Made by a program: the position numbers and the translations under genes. 64,000 nt of DNA from Actinoallomurus purpureus (GTDB taxonomy: Bacteria; Actinomycetota; Actinomycetes; Streptosporangiales; Streptosporangiaceae). Each line of letters starts with the position of its first letter. The stretch's first letter is position 1. Below are positions 7,555-15,849 of this stretch, piece by piece. The DNA lies in NCBI RefSeq assembly GCF_024055795.1, contig NZ_JAMXMY010000011.1:186001-250000 (forward strand), in the 5' to 3' direction. A model generated the notes under the pieces. That model was not told the DNA's origin and made no database searches. It saw only the letters and a program-made list of their open reading frames with translations.

Positions 7555-8763
7555 GTGTCCCTGACGGAGGCGTTGCGCGCCGGCGACCCGGAGGTCTTCG
7601 GCCTGCTCTACGACGAGCATGGCGCGCGGATCTACGCCTACTGTCACCGCATGGTCGGCGACGAGGCCGCCGACGCCGTGCGGGACGCCTTCGTCGCCGC
7701 CGCCCGTCACCCGGCCGGGGCCCCGTCCGACGACGAGGCGCTGCCGGTCTGGATGCATGCGCTCGCGCGGGCGGAGTGCGTCCGCCGTGCCGCTCTGCTG
7801 CGCGCCGCCACGACGGCGCCCGGGGCGCCGCCGCTGGAGCGTGCCCTGGCCCGGTTGCGTCCCGAGCACCGCGAGGCGCTGGCGCTGACCGCCGTGCTGG
7901 ACACCGAGGAGTTCCGGCGGATCATCGGGGTGGCACGCGACACCGCCGAGCAGCTGGACCGCATGGCGCGTCGCCGGCTCGAACAGGCCGTCATCGCCGT
8001 GCTCGAGACCGGCGCCGGCGCGGACGACGGGCTGCTGACGGCGCTCGCGAAGGGCCGCCTGCGGGCGCTGATGAGCAGCCGGGCGGCCGAACCGCCCGCG
8101 TCGCTTCGGGAGCGCGTCCTGGCCGCCTGCGCCGCCGCCGAGCGGACGTCCGGCGGTGCGCTGCTGTTCGACGCCGACGGCCTGCCGCTGGACGGGCTGT
8201 TCGGTCCGGCCGAGGTGATGACCCGCCCGCTGCCGCGCGTCGCCGGGCCGGCCGCTCCCATGCCGGCCGGGCGCAGGCGCAAGCCCCGTCCTCGGCGGAA
8301 CCTCGTGCTCACCGAGGCCCTCACGCTCGCCGCGTGCGCCGCGGCGGTCATCGGGGCCATCATGATCTGGCCGGCCGGCCCCGATCAGGGGGCCTCCCGC
8401 GTCGGCGACCACAGCAGAATCGTGCGTCAGGGGTCTCCGACGAGCGGTCCCGCGTCGACGGGGGACACCACGCCGCTGGGCGGCGGGTCCTCGCCCGTCC
8501 GCGGTGCGCCCATCGCCCCGCAGACCGGCGCCGCGTCCCCGTCCGCCTCGGTCACGCCCGCGCGGCCTTCGCCGACGGTGACGGTGAGCCGTCCGCCCGC
8601 GTCCTCCGCCCGTCCCACCCCGCCCGGGACTCCGACGCCCAAACCGCCGGCGTCCGCGACTCCCTCGCCGACGTCCTCGGTGCCGCCCCTCTTGCCACCG
8701 GTCGGCGGGTCGCCGGACGCGACCCCCGCTCCGAAGAAGACCACCCAGAAGCCCGGGCACTGA
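7555..8763 (+). CDS. ECF-like sigma factor with membrane-spanning C-terminal extension
   Basis: The protein is 402 aa. The first 160 residues resemble sigma-70 region 2 (GDPEVFGLLYDEHGARIYAYC…) and a degenerate region 4 (LRPEHREALALTAVL…). There follow a linker with basic GRRRKPRPRRN, one membrane segment (about residues 250-275, ALTLAACAAAVIGAIMIW) and a 120-residue Pro/Ser/Thr-rich tail that would lie outside the cell. No separate anti-sigma gene adjoins it, so the tail may tether or gate the sigma domain. The degenerate regions leave open whether it binds RNA polymerase. Confidence 0.72.
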   Translation: MSLTEALRAGDPEVFGLLYDEHGARIYAYCHRMVGDEAADAVRDAFVAAARHPAGAPSDDEALPVWMHALARAECVRRAALLRAATTAPGAPPLERALARLRPEHREALALTAVLDTEEFRRIIGVARDTAEQLDRMARRRLEQAVIAVLETGAGADDGLLTALAKGRLRALMSSRAAEPPASLRERVLAACAAAERTSGGALLFDADGLPLDGLFGPAEVMTRPLPRVAGPAAPMPAGRRRKPRPRRNLVLTEALTLAACAAAVIGAIMIWPAGPDQGASRVGDHSRIVRQGSPTSGPASTGDTTPLGGGSSPVRGAPIAPQTGAASPSASVTPARPSPTVTVSRPPASSARPTPPGTPTPKPPASATPSPTSSVPPLLPPVGGSPDATPAPKKTTQKPGH

Positions 8764-9009
8764 CCGGCGCCCCGGGCGCGCCGCAGCGCACCGGCACGAC
8801 GGCACGCTACGGCCGGGTGTCCCGCTAGGGGCCAGGAACACGGTCAGCTCGGCCGGCGTCGCCTCCGGCGACCGATGAGAAGACCGGTCGACGCCTCGTA
8901 CGGTCCGTACGGGCAGGGCCCATCGCGAAGAATCCGCGAACCGTCGCGTAATCCGATCACGCCTTCTCCGACTTCTTGGCGTTCCTGTCCCGAGAAGAGA
9001 GGAGGTGGC

Positions 9010-9567
9010 GTGGACGAGCACGAGGCCCGATTCACCCGCCTCTACGAGACGTATTACCGCAACGTCTTCGGCTACGTCGTGCTGCGGGTCGCGCCCCAGG
9101 CGGCCGAGGACGTCACTAACGAGGTGTTCACGATCGCGTGGCGGAAGGTCGATGAGATCCCCGAGCGGGCGCTGCCGTGGCTGCTGGCCGTGGCCAGGAA
9201 CCTCGCCCGCCAGTCCCATGGCGCCGCCGGACACGCGCGCCGCCTGGTCGACCGGCTGGGCGGCCTGACCACCGACGCGGACCTGCGCGCCTGGGATGCC
9301 GCCGACCACGTCATTGCCCGTGACCAGGCGCTGGCGGCCCTGCGCACCCTGTCCCCCAAGGAGGCCGAAGCGGTCACCTTGACCGCCTGGCACGGGCTCG
9401 AGCCCGCCGACGCGGCCCGGGTCGCCGGCTGCTCCCGCACCGCCTTCACCGTCCGGCTGCACCGCGGACGCCGACGGCTGGCCAGGGCTCTGGAGGCGTC
9501 CCACGAACCCGGCACGCAAACTCCCGCACGCGTCTCGCACGACCGAGTCATCCCGGAGAAGCTGTGA
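9010..9567 (+). CDS. ECF sigma factor
   Basis: This is a 185-aa two-domain ECF sigma factor. Region 2 is seen in FTRLYETYYRNVFGYVVLRV and ALPWLLAVARNLAR; region 4 in LRTLSPKEAEAVTLTAWHGL and CSRTAFTVRLHRGRRRLARAL. The GTG at 9010 is chosen because GGAGGT stands just before it; the frame is open further upstream. Its stop overlaps the GTG of the next gene (GTGA), so the downstream membrane protein is almost surely its partner. Confidence 0.9.
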   Translation: MDEHEARFTRLYETYYRNVFGYVVLRVAPQAAEDVTNEVFTIAWRKVDEIPERALPWLLAVARNLARQSHGAAGHARRLVDRLGGLTTDADLRAWDAADHVIARDQALAALRTLSPKEAEAVTLTAWHGLEPADAARVAGCSRTAFTVRLHRGRRRLARALEASHEPGTQTPARVSHDRVIPEKL

Positions 9568-10781
9568 AGCAGAACGAACTCGACAGCATGATCAACGCCC
9601 TGAAGCCCGCGGTGGTGGACGAGCTCGCCGGCGCAGCCTATGAACGACGTCCCGACACGTCACTGGTCCGTGCGCGTGCCGGCACGGCCACCGTGAGGCG
9701 GGGTCTGGCCCCGGGACGGCGGCCGGTCCGGCGGCTGGCCTTCGCCACCGGCGCGACCGCGGTGGTGGCGGCCACGGCGGTGCTGGCCACGGGCGTGCTG
9801 TCCGGAGGACACGATGGCGGTACGGCGGGGAACGGCGCCACCGGCCAACCAGGAGCGATCAACACGCGTACGTTCCTGCTGGCCAGCGCGGAGACGGCCG
9901 CCAAGCAGCCCGCCACCCATGGGACGTGCTGGTACAGCCGGACGCGCACGTGGGATGACCACCTGGTGCCCCTCGAGCAGCCCAGCCCGCACGACAGCCC
10001 GACCCCCCAGAACAGCCCGGTCCCCCGGAACAGCCCGACCCCCCGGAACAGCCCGGTCCCCCAGAGCAAGCACCAGATCCCCCAGGTCAAGCCCCAGACG
10101 TTCCAGGCGCGGGGCGCGAGCAGCGACGAGAGTTGGGCGTGCACCGTGCCGGGCGGGACGGGCATGCGGTTCCGATCGCGCCTGCCGCTGAACGTCCAGG
10201 TCACCTTCCCCACCAAGAAGGACGAGGCGGCCTGGCGGGCGGCGGGTTCGGCGCCTCTCAACGTCAACGGCTTCACGACGGCGTCCAAGCCGCGCACGAC
10301 GACGTACCACGACGGCTCGCATTCGGTGAACCCCGACATCGGCCGCCACGAGATCGAGTGGAAGACCATCCCGAAGCTGCCGACGACCAAGAGCGGACTG
10401 GAGGGCTACCTGCAGAGGCTGTGGCAGGAGGACACCAAGGGCAGGGCCGATTTCGGGAAGTACGTCTTCGTCAGCGCCTCGGACCTGCTCAGGACTCCGA
10501 CCACCCCCGGCACGCGCGCGGCGCTCTACCGGATCCTCGCGGACTCCCCGTCCGTCCGCGTCACCGGACGGATCACGGATCGAGAGGGCAGGTCCGGCGT
10601 GGCCATCTCCGCTCACGTCACCGACGGCGTGGACACCCGACTGGTCGTGGACCCGGTGACCGCCCAGCTCCTCGACTACGAGGTGCCCGGCACCGGCACC
10701 CGCAAGAACAGCCCCGACGAGTACATCGCCTACGAAAACCAGGGCTGGGTGAACAAGATCGGCGCCGTCCCCGCCTCCTGA
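9564..10781 (+). CDS. CU044_5270-like membrane protein co-encoded with ECF sigma factor
   Basis: This 405-aa protein has a short cytoplasmic N-terminus (LDSMINALKPAVVDELAG), a basic stretch (RRGLAPGRRPVRR), one membrane segment (about residues 54-75, LAFATGATAVVAATAVLATGVL) and a large extracytoplasmic domain. The layout resembles a family often found next to ECF sigma genes in actinomycetes and annotated CU044_5270. It may sense a surface signal and act as an anti-sigma factor. Four 6-residue repeats (NSPxPx) form a Pro-rich spacer around residues 144-167. There is no recognisable zinc anti-sigma motif. Confidence 0.7.
   Translation: MKQNELDSMINALKPAVVDELAGAAYERRPDTSLVRARAGTATVRRGLAPGRRPVRRLAFATGATAVVAATAVLATGVLSGGHDGGTAGNGATGQPGAINTRTFLLASAETAAKQPATHGTCWYSRTRTWDDHLVPLEQPSPHDSPTPQNSPVPRNSPTPRNSPVPQSKHQIPQVKPQTFQARGASSDESWACTVPGGTGMRFRSRLPLNVQVTFPTKKDEAAWRAAGSAPLNVNGFTTASKPRTTTYHDGSHSVNPDIGRHEIEWKTIPKLPTTKSGLEGYLQRLWQEDTKGRADFGKYVFVSASDLLRTPTTPGTRAALYRILADSPSVRVTGRITDREGRSGVAISAHVTDGVDTRLVVDPVTAQLLDYEVPGTGTRKNSPDEYIAYENQGWVNKIGAVPAS
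9993..10064 (+). repeat. Four 18-bp coding repeats (NSPxPx)
   Basis: Four tandem 18-bp units based on AACAGCCCGGTCCCCCGG encode NSP(T/V)P(Q/R) in the membrane protein at 9564-10781. They keep frame and form a proline-rich spacer just outside the membrane segment. Confidence 0.85.
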
Positions 10782-10841
10782 CCGGTCACCGGCGATGACC
10801 AGCACATGCGTCCCCTGATCGCCCGCTGGAAGTAGCCGTCC

Positions 10842-10878
10842 CTCCGGGCACTCCGGCCCACCGCCGGGGTGCCCGGAG
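10842..10878. terminator. Bidirectional hairpin terminator
   Basis: CTCCGGGCAC (10842-10851) pairs with GTGCCCGGAG (10869-10878), with an inner CCGG/CCGG pairing. It sits between the convergent membrane-protein gene and the rhomboid-like gene. Confidence 0.65.
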
Positions 10879-10945
10879 AGTCGCGGTCGCGCTCGACGAC
10901 CGTGACGAGTGGCCGATCAGCGCCGGGACGTGCGGACGGGGGCGG

Positions 10946-11656
10946 TCAGGCCTCGCTGAGGGCGGGGACGAGCTCCGTACGCGGTCCGGTTCCGCCGGGG
11001 CCGCGGGTGCGCTCGCGGCGGGCGAAGAGCAGTCCGACGCCCGCGCCGGCGAGCAGGGCGACGACGTGGCCGACGGCCGCGACGTCCAGCCGGTCCAGTT
11101 TGTTGAACAGATGCGGTGCGAGGAAGGCCATGCCGACGCCCGCGCCGATGCGCCACCAGCGGCTCGGAACGCGGTCGAAGAGCCAGTGGCCGTGCCGGGC
11201 GGTGCGCACGAGCGGCTCGGCGCCGTACAGGATCGTCGCGACCAGGGCGGAGGCGATGACGTACGAGGGGCCGACGTCGTCGATGTACCGCATGGACGCG
11301 GGCATCGCGCCCGTCGAGATCCGCCAGGCGAGCAGGCCCTCACTGAGCAGCGTCCCGACCACCTGGGCGGCGCCGACGAGCACCAGCGTCCGTACGTTGC
11401 CGAAGCGGTGCGCCACCGGGAACAGCCCGACGATCGCGAAGGCCACCCACATCCACGGCGCGGCCTCGGCGACGAACGCCGAGGCGATCATCGTGCCGAA
11501 GGGGTCGGTCCTCAGGTTCACCAGGTTCGTGGCCGTCGTGGCGACCACCAGACGCTGCTGTGCCGGTCCCAGGCCGTACGCGTAGACGCCGGAGACGGCG
11601 CAGAACGCGACGATGAACAGCATGGGGAGGGGGTAGCGCCTGAGGATCGAGTGCAC
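10946..11656 (-). CDS. Rhomboid-like integral membrane protein
   Basis: This 236-aa protein has about six hydrophobic segments (for example LPMLFIVAFCAVSGVYAYGL, MWVAFAIVGLFPVAHRF, VGHVVALLAGAGVGLLFARR). The segments TNLVNLRTDPFGTMIASAF and VLVGAAQVVGTLLSEGL match a rhomboid-like family common in Streptomyces and relatives. The catalytic GxSG of true rhomboid proteases is not evident, so proteolysis should not be assumed. It starts with GTG and appears to be a single-gene unit. Confidence 0.75.
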   Translation of the reverse strand: MHSILRRYPLPMLFIVAFCAVSGVYAYGLGPAQQRLVVATTATNLVNLRTDPFGTMIASAFVAEAAPWMWVAFAIVGLFPVAHRFGNVRTLVLVGAAQVVGTLLSEGLLAWRISTGAMPASMRYIDDVGPSYVIASALVATILYGAEPLVRTARHGHWLFDRVPSRWWRIGAGVGMAFLAPHLFNKLDRLDVAAVGHVVALLAGAGVGLLFARRERTRGPGGTGPRTELVPALSEA

Positions 11657-11719
11657 GCCAGAAAGCGTAGGGGCACTTTCTGAGAGGTTGATGACAACCG
11701 GATGATCGTCAGTCTGGTC

Positions 11720-12121
11720 TTACCGCCGGGACAGCCGGGCCTCCCGGAAGCGGCGGAGCCGGGTGGAGACCCGGTCGACGGCGGTGGTGACCACGACGGA
11801 GCGGTACCGCCCGGGCACCTCGGCCACCCAGAACGCCCCGGCGATCGTCACGGCGGGGGCCTTCACGATCGACCCCTTGGCGTGGAACTCCACGAGCACC
11901 TCGCCACCGGGCGGCAGTTCGCCCCACGCCACGGACCAGCGCCTGCCGCGCACGGCGCCGCGTACCAGTGAGGCGTCGAGGCCGGCGGCGACGGCGACGT
12001 CGATGAGCCCGTCACCGGTGTGCACCTCGAGGGCGGGGCGGTGCCGGCTGCCACGGCCGACGCGCAGCTCCCAGCCGCTCGCGGACAAGGGAGTCGTGGG
12101 GAACGGCATCGCGTGGGTCAT
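11720..12121 (-). CDS. Hypothetical protein (133 aa) downstream of the MFS exporter
   Basis: The ATG at 12121 follows CGGAG; the open frame reaches 12181 but without a better ribosome site. The protein looks like a compact beta-rich domain (VEFHAKGSIVKAPAVTIAG, RYRSVVVTTAVDRVSTRL) with a basic C-terminus and no membrane segment. It lies 60 bp after the exporter gene on the same strand and is probably co-transcribed with it. I do not recognise its family. Confidence 0.6.
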   Translation of the reverse strand: MTHAMPFPTTPLSASGWELRVGRGSRHRPALEVHTGDGLIDVAVAAGLDASLVRGAVRGRRWSVAWGELPPGGEVLVEFHAKGSIVKAPAVTIAGAFWVAEVPGRYRSVVVTTAVDRVSTRLRRFREARLSRR

Positions 12122-12181
12122 GGTCAATCTCCGTTCGGGGGCGGGTACGGGCGGCGGCGACCGCCCGTACCCGGGTGACAC

Positions 12182-13768
12182 TCAGATGGCGACGGCCCCT
12201 TCGACCGGGGACGCGCCACGTCGTACGAGAAGGGCCGCCAGCGCGGCCACGAGCGCGACGCCCGCGGCGACCGTCATGGACGTCTGGAAACCGTCCATGA
12301 AGGCGAGGTGGCTGCCGGTGGTGATCGCCTTGGCGACCGGTCCCGGAGCGCCCGCGGGCACCGGGGCGACGCCCTGGGCGATGTAGTCCTTGGCGGTGGA
12401 GAGCTGGTGGGCCGCCGGTGCGGGCAGTCCCGCGCCGGTCAGCCGGTCGACGAGCACGCTCCCGACGCGGTTGGACAGGATCGTGCCGAGGACCGAGGTG
12501 CCCAGCACGCCGCCGATCTGGAACGCGGTCTGCTGCAGGCCGCCCGCGACCCCGGCCAGGTGGACGGGGGCGTTGGCGACGATCGCCTCGGTCCCGGCGG
12601 TGAGGATGAAGCCGAACGCCAGGCCCATGAGCACGAACCACGGCCAGATCTGGTTGTACGAGGCGTCGACCCCGATCCGGGACAGCCCGAACAGCGCGCC
12701 CGCGGTGAAGACCATGCCGAGGCCGAGCGGCACGCGGGGCCCGAAGCGCTGGGTCAGCGCCCCGCCCAGCGGCGAGGACACGATGAAGATCCCGGTCATC
12801 GGCAGCATCCGGACGCCCGCCTGCACCGGGGTCATCCCGTGCACCTGCTGCAGGTACAGCGTGATGAAGAAGATCGTCCCGAAGAGGGCGAAGGCGCCGA
12901 GGACGATGAGGCCGGTCGCGGCCGACAGCGACGCCGAGCGGAACAGGCTCATCGGCAGGATCGGGTGCGGGGTCCGCAGTTCCCAGATCACGAAGCCGAC
13001 GATCAGGACCGCGAACGCGGCGAACGACAACAGCGGCACCTGGTCACCGAAGCCGTACGTCCCGGCCTTGATCAGGCCCCAGACCAGGGCGAACAGCGCG
13101 CCCGACAGCAGGACGACCCCGAGAACGTCGAACGAGCCGGCGGCCTCCTCGTCGCGGGACTCGCGGATCACCCACAGGCCGACCAGCAGGGCCACCAGGC
13201 CGAGCGGGGCGTTGAGGAAGAAGACCGACTCCCAGTTGACGTGCTGGACGAGCAGGCCGCCGACGATCGGGCCACCGGCGATCGAGATGCCGACGGTGGC
13301 GCCCCAGATTCCGATCGCGGCGTTCAGCCGTTCAGCGGGGAAGGTGTTGCGCAGGATCGCCAGGCTGGCGGGCTGCAGCAGCGCGCCGGCGAAGCCCTGG
13401 ACGACGCGCCAGAGGATCACCATGCCGATGCCGCCGGACACGCCGACCAGCACCGAGGCGACGGCGAAGCCGATCACCCCGGCCAGGAAGGTGCGCTTGC
13501 GCCCGAACCGGTCGGCGATCTTGCCGGCCGGGATCAGGGCCACGGCCAGCGCCAGCAGGTAGCCGTTGGTGACCCACTGAAGGCCGGTCAGGTCGGCGTG
13601 CAGATCCTTGGCGATGGCGGGGTTGGCGATCGACACGACCGTCGCGTCGAGGCCGACCATCATCACACCGAGGGCGACCGCGAGCAGGGTGAGCCAGGGG
13701 TGGCCGTGCCCGGGGCGGCCTGGTCTTTCGCGCGCCCCCGGACGGGACGCGATTGTCGCTTGGGACAT
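12182..13768 (-). CDS. EmrB/QacA-type (DHA2) drug:proton antiporter
   Basis: This 528-aa protein has about 14 membrane segments. DHA2 hallmarks are present: motif A-like GKIADRFGRKRTFL after helix 2, motif C-like GATVGISIAGGPIVGGLL in helix 5, and the opening GLDATVVSIANPAIAKDL. The start at 13768 follows GGAGG, whereas the upstream ATG at 13804 has no such site. It is divergent from a TetR gene, the classic arrangement of an efflux pump and its repressor. The substrate is unknown. Confidence 0.92.
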   Translation of the reverse strand: MSQATIASRPGARERPGRPGHGHPWLTLLAVALGVMMVGLDATVVSIANPAIAKDLHADLTGLQWVTNGYLLALAVALIPAGKIADRFGRKRTFLAGVIGFAVASVLVGVSGGIGMVILWRVVQGFAGALLQPASLAILRNTFPAERLNAAIGIWGATVGISIAGGPIVGGLLVQHVNWESVFFLNAPLGLVALLVGLWVIRESRDEEAAGSFDVLGVVLLSGALFALVWGLIKAGTYGFGDQVPLLSFAAFAVLIVGFVIWELRTPHPILPMSLFRSASLSAATGLIVLGAFALFGTIFFITLYLQQVHGMTPVQAGVRMLPMTGIFIVSSPLGGALTQRFGPRVPLGLGMVFTAGALFGLSRIGVDASYNQIWPWFVLMGLAFGFILTAGTEAIVANAPVHLAGVAGGLQQTAFQIGGVLGTSVLGTILSNRVGSVLVDRLTGAGLPAPAAHQLSTAKDYIAQGVAPVPAGAPGPVAKAITTGSHLAFMDGFQTSMTVAAGVALVAALAALLVRRGASPVEGAVAI

Positions 13769-13805
13769 GAAACTTGCCTCCGAGAGAGTTCGCGTGGGAC
13801 ACAAA

Positions 13806-13863
13806 CTGTCATGCTGTGACAGTTGTCGTCAAGCGACGAACGCCTCCGTATGACGACTGTCAC
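13806..13863. promoter_or_regulatory. TetR operator region (CTGTCA palindromes)
   Basis: CTGTCATGCTGTGACAG at 13806-13822 is an inverted repeat with 6-bp arms. A second inverted repeat joins GTGACAGTTGTCGTC (13817-13831) with GACGACTGTCAC (13852-13863). Lying between the exporter and the divergent TetR, these are the likely operators for that repressor. Confidence 0.6.
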
Positions 13864-13878
13864 AAGATGAAGGAACTA

Positions 13879-13908
13879 TTGGCCGGAGCGTCCAACGTCG
13901 GCTACCCT
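13879..13908 (+). promoter_or_regulatory. Probable leaderless promoter of the TetR gene
   Basis: TACCCT at 13903-13908 lies 7-12 bases before the ATG at 13915, with TTGGCC at 13879-13884 as a weak -35 hexamer and an 18-bp spacer. No Shine-Dalgarno sequence precedes the ATG, consistent with a leaderless mRNA. Confidence 0.4.
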
Positions 13909-13914
13909 GCGGGC

Positions 13915-14592
13915 ATGGAGGCGACCACTGCTGTTCAGGCCTGCTCACCGTTGGCAGGTCGTCGTGAGCGCAAGAAGCAGCGCACCCGCGAGGCACTCGT
14001 GGACAGCGCGTTCCAGCTCTTCGCGGAGAAGGGCTTCGAGGCCACGACGGTCGAGGAGATCGCCGACGCGGTCGACGTGTCCTCCCGGACGTTCTTCCGT
14101 TACTTCGCTTCCAAGGAGGACGTCCTCCGCACGTTCCAGGACGAGCAGTTCGGCGCCGTGAAGGCGGCGTTCTCCGCTCGGCCGTCCGACGAGCCGGTGA
14201 TCACCGCCGTCCACCACGCCGCGGTCTCCATGATCCGCGCCTGCGAGGACGGCGCGTTCGGCTTCGACCCCGAGCGGTTCGGCTGCCTCCGGCAGCTGAT
14301 GGAGTCCAGCCCGGCCGTCTTCGGCAGCAGTCTCGAACACGGCCAGAAGAAGCACGCCGAGATGACCCACATCATCGCCGAGCGCATGGGCGTCGACCCG
14401 ACGACCGACCTGCGTCCGCACGTGGTCGCGAGTGCGATCAATTCCGTGTTCCACACGGCTTTCGAGCTGCTCAGCTCCGGCACGGTGAAGGTGGATCGGT
14501 TCTCGGACGTACTGTCCGAGCTGTTCGCCCTGCTCGAGGACGGCATCAACTACCCCGCCGCAGCGGCGGCGAGTCCCTCGTCGTCCGGCTGA
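13915..14592 (+). CDS. TetR-family repressor of the adjacent exporter
   Basis: This 225-aa protein has an N-terminal TetR DNA-binding domain (TREALVDSAFQLFAEKGFEA, IADAVDVSSRTFFRYFASKE). The C-terminal helical domain is typical of TetR members that sense drugs (HHAAVSMIRACEDGAFGF; FELLSSGTVKVDRFSDVL). The start at 13915 is preferred over an in-frame ATG at 13867 because of the leaderless-type promoter. It is divergent from the DHA2 exporter and very likely represses it and itself through the CTGTCA palindromes. Confidence 0.88.
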   Translation: MEATTAVQACSPLAGRRERKKQRTREALVDSAFQLFAEKGFEATTVEEIADAVDVSSRTFFRYFASKEDVLRTFQDEQFGAVKAAFSARPSDEPVITAVHHAAVSMIRACEDGAFGFDPERFGCLRQLMESSPAVFGSSLEHGQKKHAEMTHIIAERMGVDPTTDLRPHVVASAINSVFHTAFELLSSGTVKVDRFSDVLSELFALLEDGINYPAAAAASPSSSG

Positions 14593-14717
14593 CGATCACC
14601 GACACCCTCCTGCGGGAGAGCCACCGACGCCCGCTGCCGACGCCGCGGGCGTCTCCATCGCGGGTTTCCCCATCAAGATCATCGAATGGCGGAAAGCGAG
14701 GCGGGAAGCCGATCGAA

Positions 14718-14747
14718 CACGGCTTCAGGCGATCGCCCGAAGCCGTG
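14718..14747. terminator. Bidirectional hairpin between convergent genes
   Basis: CACGGCTTC and GAAGCCGTG form a 9-bp perfect stem around the nearly palindromic AGGCGATCGCCC. It lies between the ends of the TetR gene and the minus-strand gene at 14775. Confidence 0.65.
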
Positions 14748-14774
14748 ACTCTCATCGGCCCCGCCCCGCAGTTC

Positions 14775-15461
14775 TCAGGACCGCGCCATCAGCTCACGCA
14801 GTCGGCCGGCCACGGTCGTGCCGTGGTCCCTGGCATGCCGGCGGAGCGCCATGCCGACGGTGAGGGCCTCACTCCACGTAGAACGGCCGGCGCTGGGTCG
14901 TCCGCCCACACCGGCCTCGGCGATCATGTCGGCGAGCGCGGCCACCGTCCGTTCGTCGAGGGGATTGATGTCGCGCTCGTCGAGAGCATGAACCAGCGCC
15001 TTAGCCGTGAGGCGGACGCCGGCGATTCGGGGGTCGAAGCCTCCGTGGCGATGCTTCTCTAACACCTCCAGGAGCTCGTCCGCATTCCGGGCGTGCCCGG
15101 GCTCCAGCCCCGCGTCCTCGGCGGAGACGTACTCCACGAACAGCTCGAGGGTGCTGACGCATCCCATCTGCCGCGCCAGGATGCGGAGTTCTTCGAACAG
15201 CGTGTGCAAGGGGATCAGGAGATCGTCATCCGTCAGCTCCGGCGGAAGGCTGAACCCGCACTCCCCTCCCACCGCGAGATCCAGCAGATGAAGAATGGCC
15301 CTCTTCACTCGCTCGTCCGGAGTGACCCCCATGACGGTCGATGCCGTGTCCTGGGCCACGCGATCACGAAGTACGGCCACCTCTGGACTCATGGTCTCCG
15401 TGCCCACGGTGCGGTCGGCGCCGCCCTTGGCGAGCACGGTCACCGATTCCTCTCCGATCAT
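14775..15461 (-). CDS. Hypothetical soluble protein (228 aa)
   Basis: The protein is acidic and predicted mostly helical. Segments such as DERVKRAILHLLDLAVGGEC, LIPLHTLFEELRILARQMGC and LAALADMIAEAG-like stretches suggest a regulatory or scaffold protein. There is no signal peptide or membrane segment. The ATG at 15461 has only a weak GCGAGG site, and an in-frame GTG at 15518 is possible. The family is not recognised. It is divergent from the P450 at 15850. Confidence 0.6.
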   Translation of the reverse strand: MIGEESVTVLAKGGADRTVGTETMSPEVAVLRDRVAQDTASTVMGVTPDERVKRAILHLLDLAVGGECGFSLPPELTDDDLLIPLHTLFEELRILARQMGCVSTLELFVEYVSAEDAGLEPGHARNADELLEVLEKHRHGGFDPRIAGVRLTAKALVHALDERDINPLDERTVAALADMIAEAGVGGRPSAGRSTWSEALTVGMALRRHARDHGTTVAGRLRELMARS

Positions 15462-15849
15462 CTCGGCCTCGCTTTCAGGATCTCTGTTTAGGTCCCTCCG
15501 TGAAACGGGGGACGGCACCGGTGCTTGACGACCGGCCTGTCCCGGACCGTCCTTCCTGGCAGAATGTGCGCCACTCGAACCCGACTACTTCTACCGGGAA
15601 AGATGAGATAACCCAGGACGATCGGGATCGTGACGCTGAAACACGACGTGATACGCCAGGTTGAGTTCGGGGTACGCGGGCACCAGAACCGTGTGCCGGC
15701 CGATTTACGGGCTGGCCATTTTTGTTGCGGATGGTCCAAAATCCGAGGGCGGACTCCCCCCGCACCGGCATCGGCCTTCCTCTGGCCGGAAGCCGGACCG
15801 CACACGGGTCACCGGCACTCCCCCGGCCGGGTTCAGGAGAGACGCCACG
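15462..15849. other. Intergenic region upstream of the P450 gene
   Basis: This 388-bp gap holds no convincing gene. It contains a less GC-rich stretch (about 15600-15735), where promoters for the P450 and the divergent hypothetical gene must lie. An AGGAGA ribosome site precedes the ATG at 15850. No clear palindrome was seen. Confidence 0.5.

Noticed and set aside
7396-9540. A 714-codon minus-strand open frame
   Set aside because: It is antisense to both sigma-factor genes and has shadow-type composition.
10946-11656. Active rhomboid protease
   Set aside because: The serine-histidine motifs of catalytic rhomboids are not visible; only rhomboid-like topology and family segments are supported.
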